From Occallatibacter riparius (lineage in GTDB: Bacteria; Acidobacteriota; Terriglobia; Terriglobales; Acidobacteriaceae), in NCBI RefSeq assembly GCF_025264625.1, contig NZ_CP093313.1:6510001-6574000 (forward strand): a stretch of DNA of 64,000 nucleotides. The letters run 5' to 3'. Positions 41,608 through 50,419 of the stretch are shown piece by piece; the stretch's first letter is position 1; every line of letters begins with the position of its first letter. The position numbers and the translations under genes were made by a program. Under the pieces are notes generated by a model. It was not told the origin of the DNA and did no database searches. It saw only the letters and a program-made list of their open reading frames with translations.

Positions 41608-43172
41608 GGCTTACGTGCTCCCGTTTTTCTGCGTGCGGGAACACCGCGCCCCGGTCTAGAATCAGCACCCGTCTTACGGCCCACGATCAAATCGACGCTG
41701 AGACCGCCCGCATCGATCCTTCGGCGTTCAAGCAATTCGAACCTCGCTGGCGAGGGGAAGTCGGGCGGGCGGAAAACGACGAGTAAACCGCCGGGCAGTA
41801 AAGCTCGTTGGGCCAGCGTATCCAACGCCAGATGCAATCGGCGTGCGCTGGCGCGATCAAGCACCCGCTGGCCGTAGGGCGGATTCGAGATGATGAGACT
41901 CAGGTCCTTGGGCGGCTCGGCTGAGCGCATGTCAACACGGGTCAGCGTCAGATCGCGCAGGCCATCGAGATTTACGCGGGCACTCTCAATCGCCGCTCGA
42001 TCGATATCCCAGCCGAGGAGCCGCGCATATGCGCCGCGAAGAGCGCACTCGGCCAGCAGAGTTCCACTGCCGCAAAAAGGATCGAGGACAACTGCATTCG
42101 GGGAGGGCATGTAGAAGCGCGCTGCCGCAGCTGCGAGCGTGGGATGCAAAGATGCGGGCCTGTCCTGCTTGCGATAGGCGAAGCGCTCATCGTGGCCGGC
42201 GATAGGCCGCGCGCCGATCAGGCAGTGCTTGCCCGTGCGGCGCACAATCAATTCCCATTCATACCCAGTGGCGGCATTCTGCAGGCCGGCACAATGAGTC
42301 GTGAATCGCTCGATCCACTCGCGCTTGCCGGCCGATGCAAACTGCGCCGGCAATGAAATGCGATAGCGAGTAGCGGGACCGCTAAGCCGCTTCATCTCCT
42401 GCGCCACAGGGGAGGCTGCGAACTGCCTTCCGAGCGCATCCGGATCGGCCGTGTTTGCCGAGTGGACAAGAGTGGGATAGAGAGCGGTTCGGACTTCGAG
42501 CAAGTGAGAGAGTCTGGCTGGAGACTTCAGCCTGATGCGATCCGCGGCAAGCGGCTCCGAGGTTAGTTGCCGCTCTTGCGCTTCCTGAGCCATGAGATCC
42601 GCCACGCCGCTGCGGCACCAGAGCTCTAGGGCGGCGCGTTCGCCGAGGACAGCATCTGCAGGAACTTCCGAGACGGCTCCGAAGCGAGCACGCAAAGTAT
42701 CGCGGACTTTCTGCGCCGCGAGATGTTCTGCCTCGGCCCATGCGCAGCGATCAAACTCATCGGCCAGAGCCGCGGAAGAGGCGGTGTGCCCGAAGGCCAA
42801 AATCATGGACTGCCGCACGCGCGCGTCCGTCTCGTTATCAAGGCAGCGCAAGATGGAGCGAGCGGCGGCCTCGTCCTGGCCAAGTTTGCCAAGGCCTATC
42901 GCGGCGTTGCGCCTCACCTTCCAGTCGTCGTCGTCCAGCAACGGCTGAAGCGATAAGCGTGGACGCTCAAGCTGGCGAGTCAGGACACCCGCCTCCCCCG
43001 CAAGGAAGGCAAGCCGTCGGCGGGCGCCCGAGGCAACACTGGGCAGCGCATCCAGAATCAGCGGTAGTGCACGGCGCGCATCGGCCAGGAGCGCTTTGCC
43101 CGCATTCTCAGCGCGGGTGTTGTCCTCGCTCGCAAGGTCCTCCAGAAGTTGCGGCCAGCCATCCAATCCCAT
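41604..43172 (-). CDS. HEAT-repeat/RNA-methylase fusion protein
   Basis: 522 residues with two parts. The N-terminal half (about 60-200) holds HEAT-like repeats, for example WKVRRNAAIGLGKLGQDEAAARSILRCL. The C-terminal half is a class-I methyltransferase: DPFCGSGTLLAECALRG (SAM binding), DIDRAAIESARVNL, and SNPPYGQRV (the NPPY catalytic motif of N-methylases on purine or amine groups). This resembles TRM11/RlmL-type RNA methylases but has HEAT repeats in place of a clear THUMP domain. The target is unknown; the operon with Rsm22-like and RsmD proteins points to rRNA. The start lies at the first ATG. Confidence 0.82.
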   Translation of the reverse strand: MGLDGWPQLLEDLASEDNTRAENAGKALLADARRALPLILDALPSVASGARRRLAFLAGEAGVLTRQLERPRLSLQPLLDDDDWKVRRNAAIGLGKLGQDEAAARSILRCLDNETDARVRQSMILAFGHTASSAALADEFDRCAWAEAEHLAAQKVRDTLRARFGAVSEVPADAVLGERAALELWCRSGVADLMAQEAQERQLTSEPLAADRIRLKSPARLSHLLEVRTALYPTLVHSANTADPDALGRQFAASPVAQEMKRLSGPATRYRISLPAQFASAGKREWIERFTTHCAGLQNAATGYEWELIVRRTGKHCLIGARPIAGHDERFAYRKQDRPASLHPTLAAAAARFYMPSPNAVVLDPFCGSGTLLAECALRGAYARLLGWDIDRAAIESARVNLDGLRDLTLTRVDMRSAEPPKDLSLIISNPPYGQRVLDRASARRLHLALDTLAQRALLPGGLLVVFRPPDFPSPARFELLERRRIDAGGLSVDLIVGRKTGADSRPGRGVPARRKTGARKP

Positions 43173-43312
43173 CTGTTCATCTTATCGAACGGCCAGGAGC
43201 GAATCGGGAAGAGAGCATTCGCGGTGTAAGGCTTGAGAGAAAGGAGAAATGGTCAGCCCGGGCAGGATTAGGCGACAAAGTGAGTCTCAGTTGCTTCTAA
43301 GAACGTGTTCTG

Positions 43313-45184
43313 ATGCAAGATCAAATGGCGTTCTCTCATCGGATATCGAGGCGGCTAAAGTTATCTGTCCTGTCGGGCGGAGCGCTGGCACTTGCCATGA
43401 TGCCAAGTGGATGTAAACGGAACGCCACGCAGGAGGTGGTTGCGCCGGCATCGACGGGCGGGAGTATGCACCCGTACGCCGGGGCCTTGGAGAAGGATGA
43501 CTACCAGTGGGTGCGCGCGACCAAGGACTATGCGAACACACGATACAGCACGCTGGACCAGATCAACACCGGAAATGTTTCGAATCTCAAGCTGGCGTGG
43601 ACCTTCGATACGGGGGTTCCTCGCGGGCAGGAGGCAGCCCCGATTGTGGCGAACAACACGATGTATGTTGTCTCGCCATGGCCGAATAAGTTGTTCGCGC
43701 TCGATCTAACCAAGCCTGGGGGTCCGCTGAAGTGGAGTTACGACCCGCATCCTTCGTCTGCTGCCAAGGGCGAAGCCTGCTGCGATTGGGTGAATCGTGG
43801 CGCAGCGTATGCAGATGGGAAGGTCTTCTACAACACGCTTGATGGATACACCGTGGCCGTGGACGCCAACAGCGGCAAGCAGATATGGAAGACCCGGCTG
43901 GGGAATCTCGCGCTGGGCGAGACGATCACGATGGCGCCGATGGTGGCGAAGGATAAGGTTTTCGTCGGCGATAGCGGAGGCGAGTTCGGCGTGCGAGGCT
44001 GGCTGGCTGCGCTGAGCACCAAGGATGGCAAAGTTGTATGGCAGGCGTATGCGACGGGGCCAGACAAGGATGTACTCATCGGCGATCGTTTCAAGCCGTT
44101 TTATGAGGGCGATAAAGGGCAAGACCTCGGTGTGAAGACGTGGCCACCGGACGCATGGCAGATCGGCGGCGGCACGACGTGGGGGTTTATCGCATACGAC
44201 CCCGCGCTGAATCTGATCTATTACGGGACAGCCAATCCGGGGCCATGGAATCACGAGGTGCGGCCCGGGACGAACAAGTGGACATCCGGTGTGTTCGCGC
44301 GGGACGCGGATACCGGGCAGGCCGTCTGGTTTTATCAAATGTCGCCCCACGATCTATTCGACTGGGATGGCATTAACGAGGACATACTCCTCGACCTGCC
44401 GTGGAACGGGCAAACGCGCAAGGTGCTGGTGCGGCCTGACCGCAATGGCTACATCTACATCATCGACCGTGCCAGCGGTCAGGTTTTGTCGGCAACGTCG
44501 TATGTGTACACCACCACAACGACGGGCGTGGACCTGAAGACGGGCGAATTGAAGCACGTCTCGGCGAAGGAGCCGAAGACAGGCCAGGAGATTCGCAATA
44601 TCTGCCCGATCGCGCCAGGAGCGAAGGACTGGCAGCCGTCTTCATTCTCTCCGCGGACGGGCCTCGTTTATGTTCCTCACGAAAATATGTGCATGGACGA
44701 GGAGGGAGTCACGCCCAATTACATCGCCGGCACGCCGTATATCGGAGCCAACGTGCGCTATTACGCCGGGCCCGGCGGCAATATGGGCGAGTTGATGGCC
44801 TGGGATCCGCTCTCCGGGAAAAAAGTTTGGACGGTGGACGACAAGTATCCGATGTGGAGCGGAACCGTTACCACCGCCGGCGACCTCGTGTTCTACGGGA
44901 CGATGGAGGGATGGTTCAGAGCGGCGGATGCGCGCACAGGCAAGACGCTGTGGCAGTTCAAGACGTCGTCAGGCATCATCGGGCAGCCAATCACGTATTG
45001 GGGGCCGGACGGCAAGCAGTATGTTGCGATCCTCTCAGGGATTGGGGGATGGCCTGGGGCAATCGTGTCTGCAAATCTCGACGTACGCGACGACACCGCA
45101 GCGAATGGCTGGGGTAGCGCGATGCACGACCTGAAGAATGTCACGAAAGCGGGAGGCACTCTGTATGTGTTCTCGCTTCCTTAG
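43313..45184 (+). CDS. xoxF: PQQ-dependent alcohol dehydrogenase, XoxF-like, with lipobox
   Basis: 623 residues. Oxidises a primary alcohol in the periplasm using pyrroloquinoline quinone. It shows the beta-propeller W-repeats and the vicinal disulfide Cys156-Cys157 (EACCDW). Likely metal ligands are Glu224 (SGGEFGVRGW) and Asn308 (TANPGPWN), with catalytic Asp350 in PHDLFDWDG. The second acidic residue Asp352 (D-W-D) is the mark of lanthanide-dependent (XoxF/ExaF) enzymes, as opposed to the calcium MxaF type. The N terminus has a lipobox-like MPSGC (Cys34), unusual for this normally soluble group. It is first gene of an eight-gene operon with its binding protein, a cytochrome and a terminal oxidase. 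Methanol versus ethanol preference is not decided. No PQQ biosynthesis gene is in the window. Confidence 0.92.
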   Translation: MQDQMAFSHRISRRLKLSVLSGGALALAMMPSGCKRNATQEVVAPASTGGSMHPYAGALEKDDYQWVRATKDYANTRYSTLDQINTGNVSNLKLAWTFDTGVPRGQEAAPIVANNTMYVVSPWPNKLFALDLTKPGGPLKWSYDPHPSSAAKGEACCDWVNRGAAYADGKVFYNTLDGYTVAVDANSGKQIWKTRLGNLALGETITMAPMVAKDKVFVGDSGGEFGVRGWLAALSTKDGKVVWQAYATGPDKDVLIGDRFKPFYEGDKGQDLGVKTWPPDAWQIGGGTTWGFIAYDPALNLIYYGTANPGPWNHEVRPGTNKWTSGVFARDADTGQAVWFYQMSPHDLFDWDGINEDILLDLPWNGQTRKVLVRPDRNGYIYIIDRASGQVLSATSYVYTTTTTGVDLKTGELKHVSAKEPKTGQEIRNICPIAPGAKDWQPSSFSPRTGLVYVPHENMCMDEEGVTPNYIAGTPYIGANVRYYAGPGGNMGELMAWDPLSGKKVWTVDDKYPMWSGTVTTAGDLVFYGTMEGWFRAADARTGKTLWQFKTSSGIIGQPITYWGPDGKQYVAILSGIGGWPGAIVSANLDVRDDTAANGWGSAMHDLKNVTKAGGTLYVFSLP

Positions 45185-45956
45185 CATTGCAGTGGCGTTG
45201 CTGTTCGCGACGATATGTGCGGCACATGCGGCGCCGTTGCGCATTTGCGCGGATCCCGACAATTTGCCGTTTTCGAATCGCGCGGAACAGGGATTCGACA
45301 ACCGGATTGCGATCCTGATCGCGCATGAACTTCGCCGTGAACCGCAGTTTGTGTGGGCGCGCAGCAGGCGTGGATTCCTGCGCGAGCAGTTCGACAAGGG
45401 TGCTTGCGATCTCCTGATGGGCGTTCCTCAAGGGATGCGCGGCGTGGCAAGTTCCAGCCCTTACTATCGATCGTCGTATGTGTTTGTAACTCCAGCACGC
45501 ACCCATGTGCAGATCACCCGATTCGACGATCCGAACTTGAACAGCGGGCGCATCGGCTTGCAGGTGCTGGAGGAGGATTATGCGCCTCCATCGCTGCCGC
45601 TGATCCGCTATGGACACGCCGGGCAGCTTGTGGGTTTCGACGCGTTTGGACAACGCAGCGAAGACATCGTGAAAGCCGTAGCGGACGGGCGTGTGGCATG
45701 TGCCGTGGTATGGGGCCCCCTGGCTGGGTACTTCGCAAAGCGCGATCATCTACCCGTCACCATCGCGCCGGTTTCGGGAGGGGCAGACACATCGGGCGTG
45801 CCGCTCGCCTACTCCATGACGATAGCCGTGCACAGGCGGGATGCGGAGCTGCGCGAACAGATCGATCGCGCGATCACGTCTCTGCAGCCGCGGATCAATG
45901 CAATCCTGGCCCGCTACAGCATCCCTCGCGACGGCGATGGAAAGGGGGGCCGATGA
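45165..45956 (+). CDS. xoxJ: Quinoprotein-associated periplasmic binding protein, XoxJ/MxaJ-like
   Basis: 263 residues. Signal peptide (MCSRFLSIAVALLFATICAAHA) is followed by a periplasmic solute-binding fold (LRICADPDNLPFSNR, then FDNRIAILIAHELRRE and LLMGVPQGM). Such proteins are found beside PQQ alcohol dehydrogenases as XoxJ/MxaJ and are thought to help mature or activate the enzyme. The ATG at 45165 overlaps the end of the dehydrogenase gene by 20 bases and has a GGGAGG site; an earlier ATG at 45138 adds only a basic tail. The next gene overlaps its stop (ATGA at 45953). Confidence 0.85.
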   Translation: MCSRFLSIAVALLFATICAAHAAPLRICADPDNLPFSNRAEQGFDNRIAILIAHELRREPQFVWARSRRGFLREQFDKGACDLLMGVPQGMRGVASSSPYYRSSYVFVTPARTHVQITRFDDPNLNSGRIGLQVLEEDYAPPSLPLIRYGHAGQLVGFDAFGQRSEDIVKAVADGRVACAVVWGPLAGYFAKRDHLPVTIAPVSGGADTSGVPLAYSMTIAVHRRDAELREQIDRAITSLQPRINAILARYSIPRDGDGKGGR

Positions 45957-46522
45957 AGGTCGCCGCCTACTTAGCGCTCCTCATGGTTGCGGCGGTATGC
46001 GCCGGCGGGTGCAAGCGCGAGCATCGAGTGTTCGATCCGGGTTCCCCTCAGACTCAGGTAGCGAATGCATCGGCGCTGAACGAGATTCACGCCGGGGCGC
46101 AGTGGTCGCCGGGACCACCGAGTTCGCCGAGTAGAGTGCGATACGACGACAACGCATATGCGGTGTCAGAAGGCAAGCGTTTGTTCGAGTCGTACAACTG
46201 CGTGGGGTGCCATCAGCACGGCGGCGGCGGGATTGGCCCCGCGCTCATGGATGCGCAATGGATCTACGGCAGTCATCCCGAGCAGATTTACGAGACCATC
46301 GTGCGTGGGCGGCCGAATGGGATGCCTAGCTTCTCCGGCAAAATACCCGACTACCAGGTATGGGAGCTTGTCGCCTACGTGCGCTCAATGAGCGGGCAAC
46401 TGCGCGAGGATGTGGCGCCCGGGCGCAGTGACGAGATGCCGGTGATCAAGTCCGAGCAGGCTCGACCGAAAGAGCATCCGAGCGACGAACATCAGCAGAA
46501 ACCACCAGAGGGGCAGCCATGA
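45953..46522 (+). CDS. Lipoprotein cytochrome c (probable XoxG-like electron acceptor)
   Basis: 189 residues. An N-terminal lipobox (VCAGGC) anchors it in the membrane. A single class-I cytochrome c domain has heme motif CVGCH and a distal Met ligand (NGMPSF). The C-terminal tail is charged and Pro/Glu rich. In this operon it most likely accepts electrons from the PQQ dehydrogenase and passes them to the fused cytochrome of the terminal oxidase. Its start overlaps the xoxJ stop, and ctaC starts 4 bases inside its end, so it is translationally coupled on both sides. XoxG identity is inferred from position. Confidence 0.85.
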   Translation: MKVAAYLALLMVAAVCAGGCKREHRVFDPGSPQTQVANASALNEIHAGAQWSPGPPSSPSRVRYDDNAYAVSEGKRLFESYNCVGCHQHGGGGIGPALMDAQWIYGSHPEQIYETIVRGRPNGMPSFSGKIPDYQVWELVAYVRSMSGQLREDVAPGRSDEMPVIKSEQARPKEHPSDEHQQKPPEGQP

Positions 46523-47508
46523 TTCTTCTCGCTGTGCCGGGTTTTCCGGGCAATCAGTCGTCGCTGAATCCCGTCGGTCCCGGCGCGTCGCATATCGAAT
46601 TCGAGTTTTCGCTGATCTTCTGGATCACAACCGCTGTGTACATCATTGTGCTGGCGGTTTTGGTGATCGGGGTGATACGCCGGCGACACACGCTGGATAC
46701 CATGCCCGAGCCGCTCGCGACCAATGAAGCTACGGAGAAGCGAGCGCGTATCGGTGTAACCGCGGCCGCGGTTGTCACAGTAGTGCTTCTCTTTGTGATG
46801 TTGATTGGCAGCTTCGAAACGGGCCGTGCGCTCGGCGACATGAATCAGGAAAACGCGATGCCAATTGAGATCTACGGTCATCAGTGGTGGTGGGAGGTGA
46901 AGTATCCCAACAACGACGCGTACAAGACAGTGGAGACTGCCAATGAGATTCACGTGCCGGTGGGAGTGCCCATCCGTTTCCGCGGCACCTCGCGCGACGT
47001 CATCCATAGCTTCTGGGCGCCCAACGTGAGTGGTAAGCGCGACCTCATGCCCGGCTATAACGCGGAGTTCGTGTGGCAGGTGGACCAGCCTGGCCGGTGG
47101 CGCGGGCAGTGCGCCGAGTATTGCGGCGAGCAGCACGCACACATGTCGTTCGAGATTGTCGCGGAACCGAAGGATGAGTTCACCCAATGGCTCACGAATC
47201 AGGCGCAGAGTTCAGTGCAGCCTGCCACACCTGAGGCGAACCGCGGACAGCAGGTGTTCATGACGCACGCGTGCGTGCTGTGCCACAGCATTCGAGGGAC
47301 GAGCGCAGGGTCTCGGGTCGGACCCGACCTGACGCACCTGGCAAGCCGCTCAACGATCGCGGCGGGCACGCTGCCCAACACGGCCGGAAACCTGGGCGGA
47401 TGGATCCTGAATCCGCAGTCGATCAAACCAGGGTGCCGCATGCCACCCAATCAACTGTCCGGCACCGAGCTGCAGGACCTGCTGGCCTATCTCGAGACAC
47501 TGCAATGA
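46519..47508 (+). CDS. ctaC: Cytochrome c oxidase subunit II with fused cytochrome c (caa3 type)
   Basis: 329 residues. Two transmembrane helices (about 30-52 and 79-98) are followed by the cupredoxin domain binding the dinuclear CuA centre: His163 (VIHSFW), Cys198, Glu200, Cys202, His206 and Met209 (CAEYCGEQHAHM). A C-terminal cytochrome c domain has heme motif Cys252-Val-Leu-Cys255-His256. The fused cytochrome makes it a caa3-type oxidase that can receive electrons from a bound cytochrome directly. There is no cleavable signal peptide; the first helix may serve as signal. It is tightly coupled to its neighbours. Confidence 0.95.
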   Translation: MILLAVPGFPGNQSSLNPVGPGASHIEFEFSLIFWITTAVYIIVLAVLVIGVIRRRHTLDTMPEPLATNEATEKRARIGVTAAAVVTVVLLFVMLIGSFETGRALGDMNQENAMPIEIYGHQWWWEVKYPNNDAYKTVETANEIHVPVGVPIRFRGTSRDVIHSFWAPNVSGKRDLMPGYNAEFVWQVDQPGRWRGQCAEYCGEQHAHMSFEIVAEPKDEFTQWLTNQAQSSVQPATPEANRGQQVFMTHACVLCHSIRGTSAGSRVGPDLTHLASRSTIAAGTLPNTAGNLGGWILNPQSIKPGCRMPPNQLSGTELQDLLAYLETLQ

Positions 47509-49445
47509 TCACGACCAACCTAGCAACAGAAACGGAATTGACCGAAGAAGAACGCCGCCAGGCCGCGCAACTGGAGCATATCTGGCACGAGCCGCGCGGG
47601 TTCGCGGGATGGTTCCAGGCCGTGCATCACACCACCATCGGCAAGCGATATGTGGTAACCGCGTTCACCTTCTTCCTGCTTGCTGGGTTGCTGGCCGGAG
47701 CCATGCGCCTGCAGCTTGCATTTCCTGAGGCGCACTTCCTCTCCAGCGACAAGTACAACCAGTTTTTCACCATGCACGGCAGCACCATGATGTTCCTGTT
47801 TGCCGTGCCCATGATGTTTGAAGCGCTGAGCGTGTACCTGGTTCCGCTGATGGTGGGCACGCGCAACATCGCCTTCCCTCGCCTGAACGCCTACAGCTAC
47901 TACCTGTATGTGTGCGGCGGCATCATGTTCTATGTCGCGTTTCTCTGCAATACCGGCGCCGACAGAGGCTGGTTCTCGTATGTGCCGCTCGCCGGGCCAG
48001 ACTATGGAGTCGGTAAGCGGGCTGACTTCTGGGCGCAGCTCATCACGTTCACTGAAGTGTCCGCGCTTTCCGTCGCTGTCGAGATCATTGTGACGGTATT
48101 TCGACTGCGCGCGCCGGGCATGTCTCTCAACCGCATTCCTGTCTTCGTATGGGGACAGGTGATCGTCGCGTTCATGGTCATCTTCGCGCTGCCGGGTGTC
48201 GTGTTATCGAGCACGATGCTGCTGCTAGACCGCACGGGCGGCACACAGTTCTTCAATCCATCGGTGGGCGGCGATGTGCTGCTCTACCAGCACCTGTTCT
48301 GGTGGTTCGGGCATCCTGAGGTCTACCTGATCTTCATTCCGGGCACGGCGGTCGTCTCCACGATTGTGACCACATTCAGCCGGCGGCACGTGTTCGGCTA
48401 TCTGGCGCTGATCCTTTCTCTCGTTTCGACCGGCTTCATCGCGTTCGGCCTCTGGGTCCACCACATGTTCGCCACGGGCATTCCGCAGATCGCCGAAAGC
48501 TATTTCACTGCTGCGAGCATGATGATCGCGATTCCGAGTGGCGTGCAGATCTTTTGCTGGATCGCAACGATGGCTACAGGCAGGGTCGTCTTGCGTACAC
48601 CGATGTGGTGGGCCATCGGCTTCTTCTTCGTCTTCATCATGGGTGGAATGACCGGCATGTTCCTCGCGTCCGTGCCCACTGACCTGCAGGTCCACGATAC
48701 GTATTTCGTCGTCGCTCATTTCCACTACGTGCTGATCGGCGGCGCGGTGTTTCCCTTGTTTGGAGCTATCGCCTACTGGTTTCCAAAGGTGACGGGCCGC
48801 ATGCTCAGCGAGCGGCTGGGCCAATTGAGTTTCTGGCTTTTCTTCGTTGGCTTCAACGTGACTTTCTTCCCCATGCATCTGGTAGGTCTGCGCGGCATGC
48901 CGCGCCGCGTATACACGTATCAGCCGGGCATGGGCTGGACGCTGCTCAATCAGATTGAATCCGTCGGCTACATCTTCCTGTTTCTCTCCGTGAGCATCCT
49001 GTTATGGAACGTCTATCGCTCCCTCCGAACGGGCGCGATTGCGGGTCCCAATCCGTGGAATGCCGGTACGCTGGAATGGGCCACCACTTCGCCGCCGCCG
49101 CACTACAACTTTCTGCACCTGCCCACAGTGAATGGCCGTGAAGCTCTGTGGGATGCGGCGCCTAACCAGCCCGTGGTTGTGGGACTTGCAGAGGATGCCA
49201 GGGAGATCCTCACCACACGTACGCTGGATGCCGAACCGGACGGCAGAGAAGAAATGCCATCGCCTTCCATCTGGCCTTTCCTTGCGGCTGTTGCCACGTC
49301 GTTTGCGTTTATCGGCAGTATCTTCACGCCCTGGGGCATCACCATCGGCTCCATACCGGTGGCAATCACCATGATCGGATGGTTCTGGCCCAAACAACAG
49401 CCCACTGACCGGCGTCGCGCGAGGGAGATATGGCAGAGCGAGTAG
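47505..49445 (+). CDS. ctaD: Cytochrome c oxidase subunit I
   Basis: 646 residues, catalytic core binding hemes and CuB, with about twelve helices plus C-terminal helices. Ligands are His91 (HGSTM), the active-site HPEVY (270-274, with Glu272 and crosslinked Tyr274), His319-His320 and His405/His407 (HFHYVL). Two positions are unusual. Asn121 in GTRNIAFPR stands where the D-channel entrance aspartate is usual. Gln348 in IPSGVQIFCW stands where the K-channel lysine usually is. Glu272 is kept. Translation starts at ATG 47505, overlapping the ctaC stop; the open frame extends upstream but inside ctaC. Confidence 0.95.
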   Translation: MITTNLATETELTEEERRQAAQLEHIWHEPRGFAGWFQAVHHTTIGKRYVVTAFTFFLLAGLLAGAMRLQLAFPEAHFLSSDKYNQFFTMHGSTMMFLFAVPMMFEALSVYLVPLMVGTRNIAFPRLNAYSYYLYVCGGIMFYVAFLCNTGADRGWFSYVPLAGPDYGVGKRADFWAQLITFTEVSALSVAVEIIVTVFRLRAPGMSLNRIPVFVWGQVIVAFMVIFALPGVVLSSTMLLLDRTGGTQFFNPSVGGDVLLYQHLFWWFGHPEVYLIFIPGTAVVSTIVTTFSRRHVFGYLALILSLVSTGFIAFGLWVHHMFATGIPQIAESYFTAASMMIAIPSGVQIFCWIATMATGRVVLRTPMWWAIGFFFVFIMGGMTGMFLASVPTDLQVHDTYFVVAHFHYVLIGGAVFPLFGAIAYWFPKVTGRMLSERLGQLSFWLFFVGFNVTFFPMHLVGLRGMPRRVYTYQPGMGWTLLNQIESVGYIFLFLSVSILLWNVYRSLRTGAIAGPNPWNAGTLEWATTSPPPHYNFLHLPTVNGREALWDAAPNQPVVVGLAEDAREILTTRTLDAEPDGREEMPSPSIWPFLAAVATSFAFIGSIFTPWGITIGSIPVAITMIGWFWPKQQPTDRRRAREIWQSE

Positions 49446-50047
49446 AGCGCCCCGTTCTCGATGTTTCGTCTTTGCCGACCGTGCACTTTGGCTCGCACAG
49501 CCTCACGTGGTGGGGAATCATGGGCATGATGGCGATTGAGGGCACCGTCTTCCTGCTGATGATCGCATCGTACTTCTACCTGCACTCTAGAACGGTGGAG
49601 TGGCCGCCCCATCGCAATCCTCCCGACCTGTTGTGGGGTACAGTCAATCTCGCGCTTTTTCTCATCAGCGCCCTTCCCAACGAGTGGTACCGCCGCCGCG
49701 CACGCAAGGGCGACTTGCGCGCTGTACAGATCGGGCTGGTGGTGCTCTCCCTGTTCGGGGTGGCCATCGTAGGCGTTCGCTATTTGGAACTGCTGCATCT
49801 CAACACCGACTGGAGCGTCGATGCTTACGGCAGCGCTGTGTGGACGCTGATGGGACTGCACGTGCTGCACCTGCTCACGGATCTGGTCGACACGATCGTG
49901 CTCACCGTGCTGTTCTTCACGTCTCTGGTAGAAGGCAAGCGCTTCATGGATGCCGAGGAGAACGCCGCCTACTGGTACTTCGTCGTTGCCTTCTGGATAC
50001 CCATTTACCTGGTTATCTATTGGGCCCCGAGGTGGCTACATGCGTAA
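49430..50047 (+). CDS. ctaE: Cytochrome c oxidase subunit III
   Basis: 205 residues with about five transmembrane helices. It is a short form of subunit III: TWWGIMGMMAIEGTVFLLMIASYFYL is the typical second-helix region, with the conserved Glu, and LMGLHVLHLLTDLVDTIVL is the later helix. It stabilises subunit I and its proton uptake. The gene overlaps ctaD by 16 bases and has GAGGGAG before its ATG. It overlaps the next small gene by 8 bases. Confidence 0.9.
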   Translation: MAERVERPVLDVSSLPTVHFGSHSLTWWGIMGMMAIEGTVFLLMIASYFYLHSRTVEWPPHRNPPDLLWGTVNLALFLISALPNEWYRRRARKGDLRAVQIGLVVLSLFGVAIVGVRYLELLHLNTDWSVDAYGSAVWTLMGLHVLHLLTDLVDTIVLTVLFFTSLVEGKRFMDAEENAAYWYFVVAFWIPIYLVIYWAPRWLHA

Positions 50048-50417
50048 CCCACTGGAACATACCAAGCCAAGCCCTGAAGAAAAACGTACCGACGCGCTGC
50101 TGTGGACAGCCTTCCTGCTGAACCCGCTCGCTATGGGTATCAACACGATTGTGGGCTTCACGGTAGCGCACTGGACCAGCGACACGGGCCGCAAACACTA
50201 CTCGTACCTCGTCTCCGCAATCGACTTTCTGCTGTGCATTTGCGCGCTGGGCATTTCGATTTCACTCCGCAGCAGATTCAGTGAATCGCCGGAAGACGTG
50301 CCGATCGACGGCCGCCGCGTGTTCATGGCCAAGCTTTCCATTTTGATTTCAGCCATCACGGCACTGCTGGTCATTGCCCAAACCCTCGCACTTCTTACGC
50401 TTCATCCCTTCGATTGA
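50040..50417 (+). CDS. Small membrane protein of the oxidase operon (subunit IV-like)
   Basis: 125 residues with three predicted transmembrane helices and no recognised family. The N terminus MRNPLEHTKPSPEEKRTD is polar and precedes TALLWTAFLLNPLAMGINTIV-type helices. Its place between ctaE and ctaG, with an 8-base overlap, suggests an oxidase accessory or subunit IV-type protein. Similar size and position occur for CtaF-like proteins, but I cannot assign it firmly. Confidence 0.7.
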   Translation: MRNPLEHTKPSPEEKRTDALLWTAFLLNPLAMGINTIVGFTVAHWTSDTGRKHYSYLVSAIDFLLCICALGISISLRSRFSESPEDVPIDGRRVFMAKLSILISAITALLVIAQTLALLTLHPFD

Positions 50418-50419
50418 TT

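Noticed and set aside
42000..43200. Plus-strand open frames opposite the methylase fusion
   Set aside because: They are shadow frames of the strongly supported minus-strand gene.
43300..43311. AGAAC-GT-GTTCT inverted repeat just before the alcohol dehydrogenase
   Set aside because: Resembles an SOS-type box but the arms are separated by two bases and not four, and one site at a start codon is not enough.
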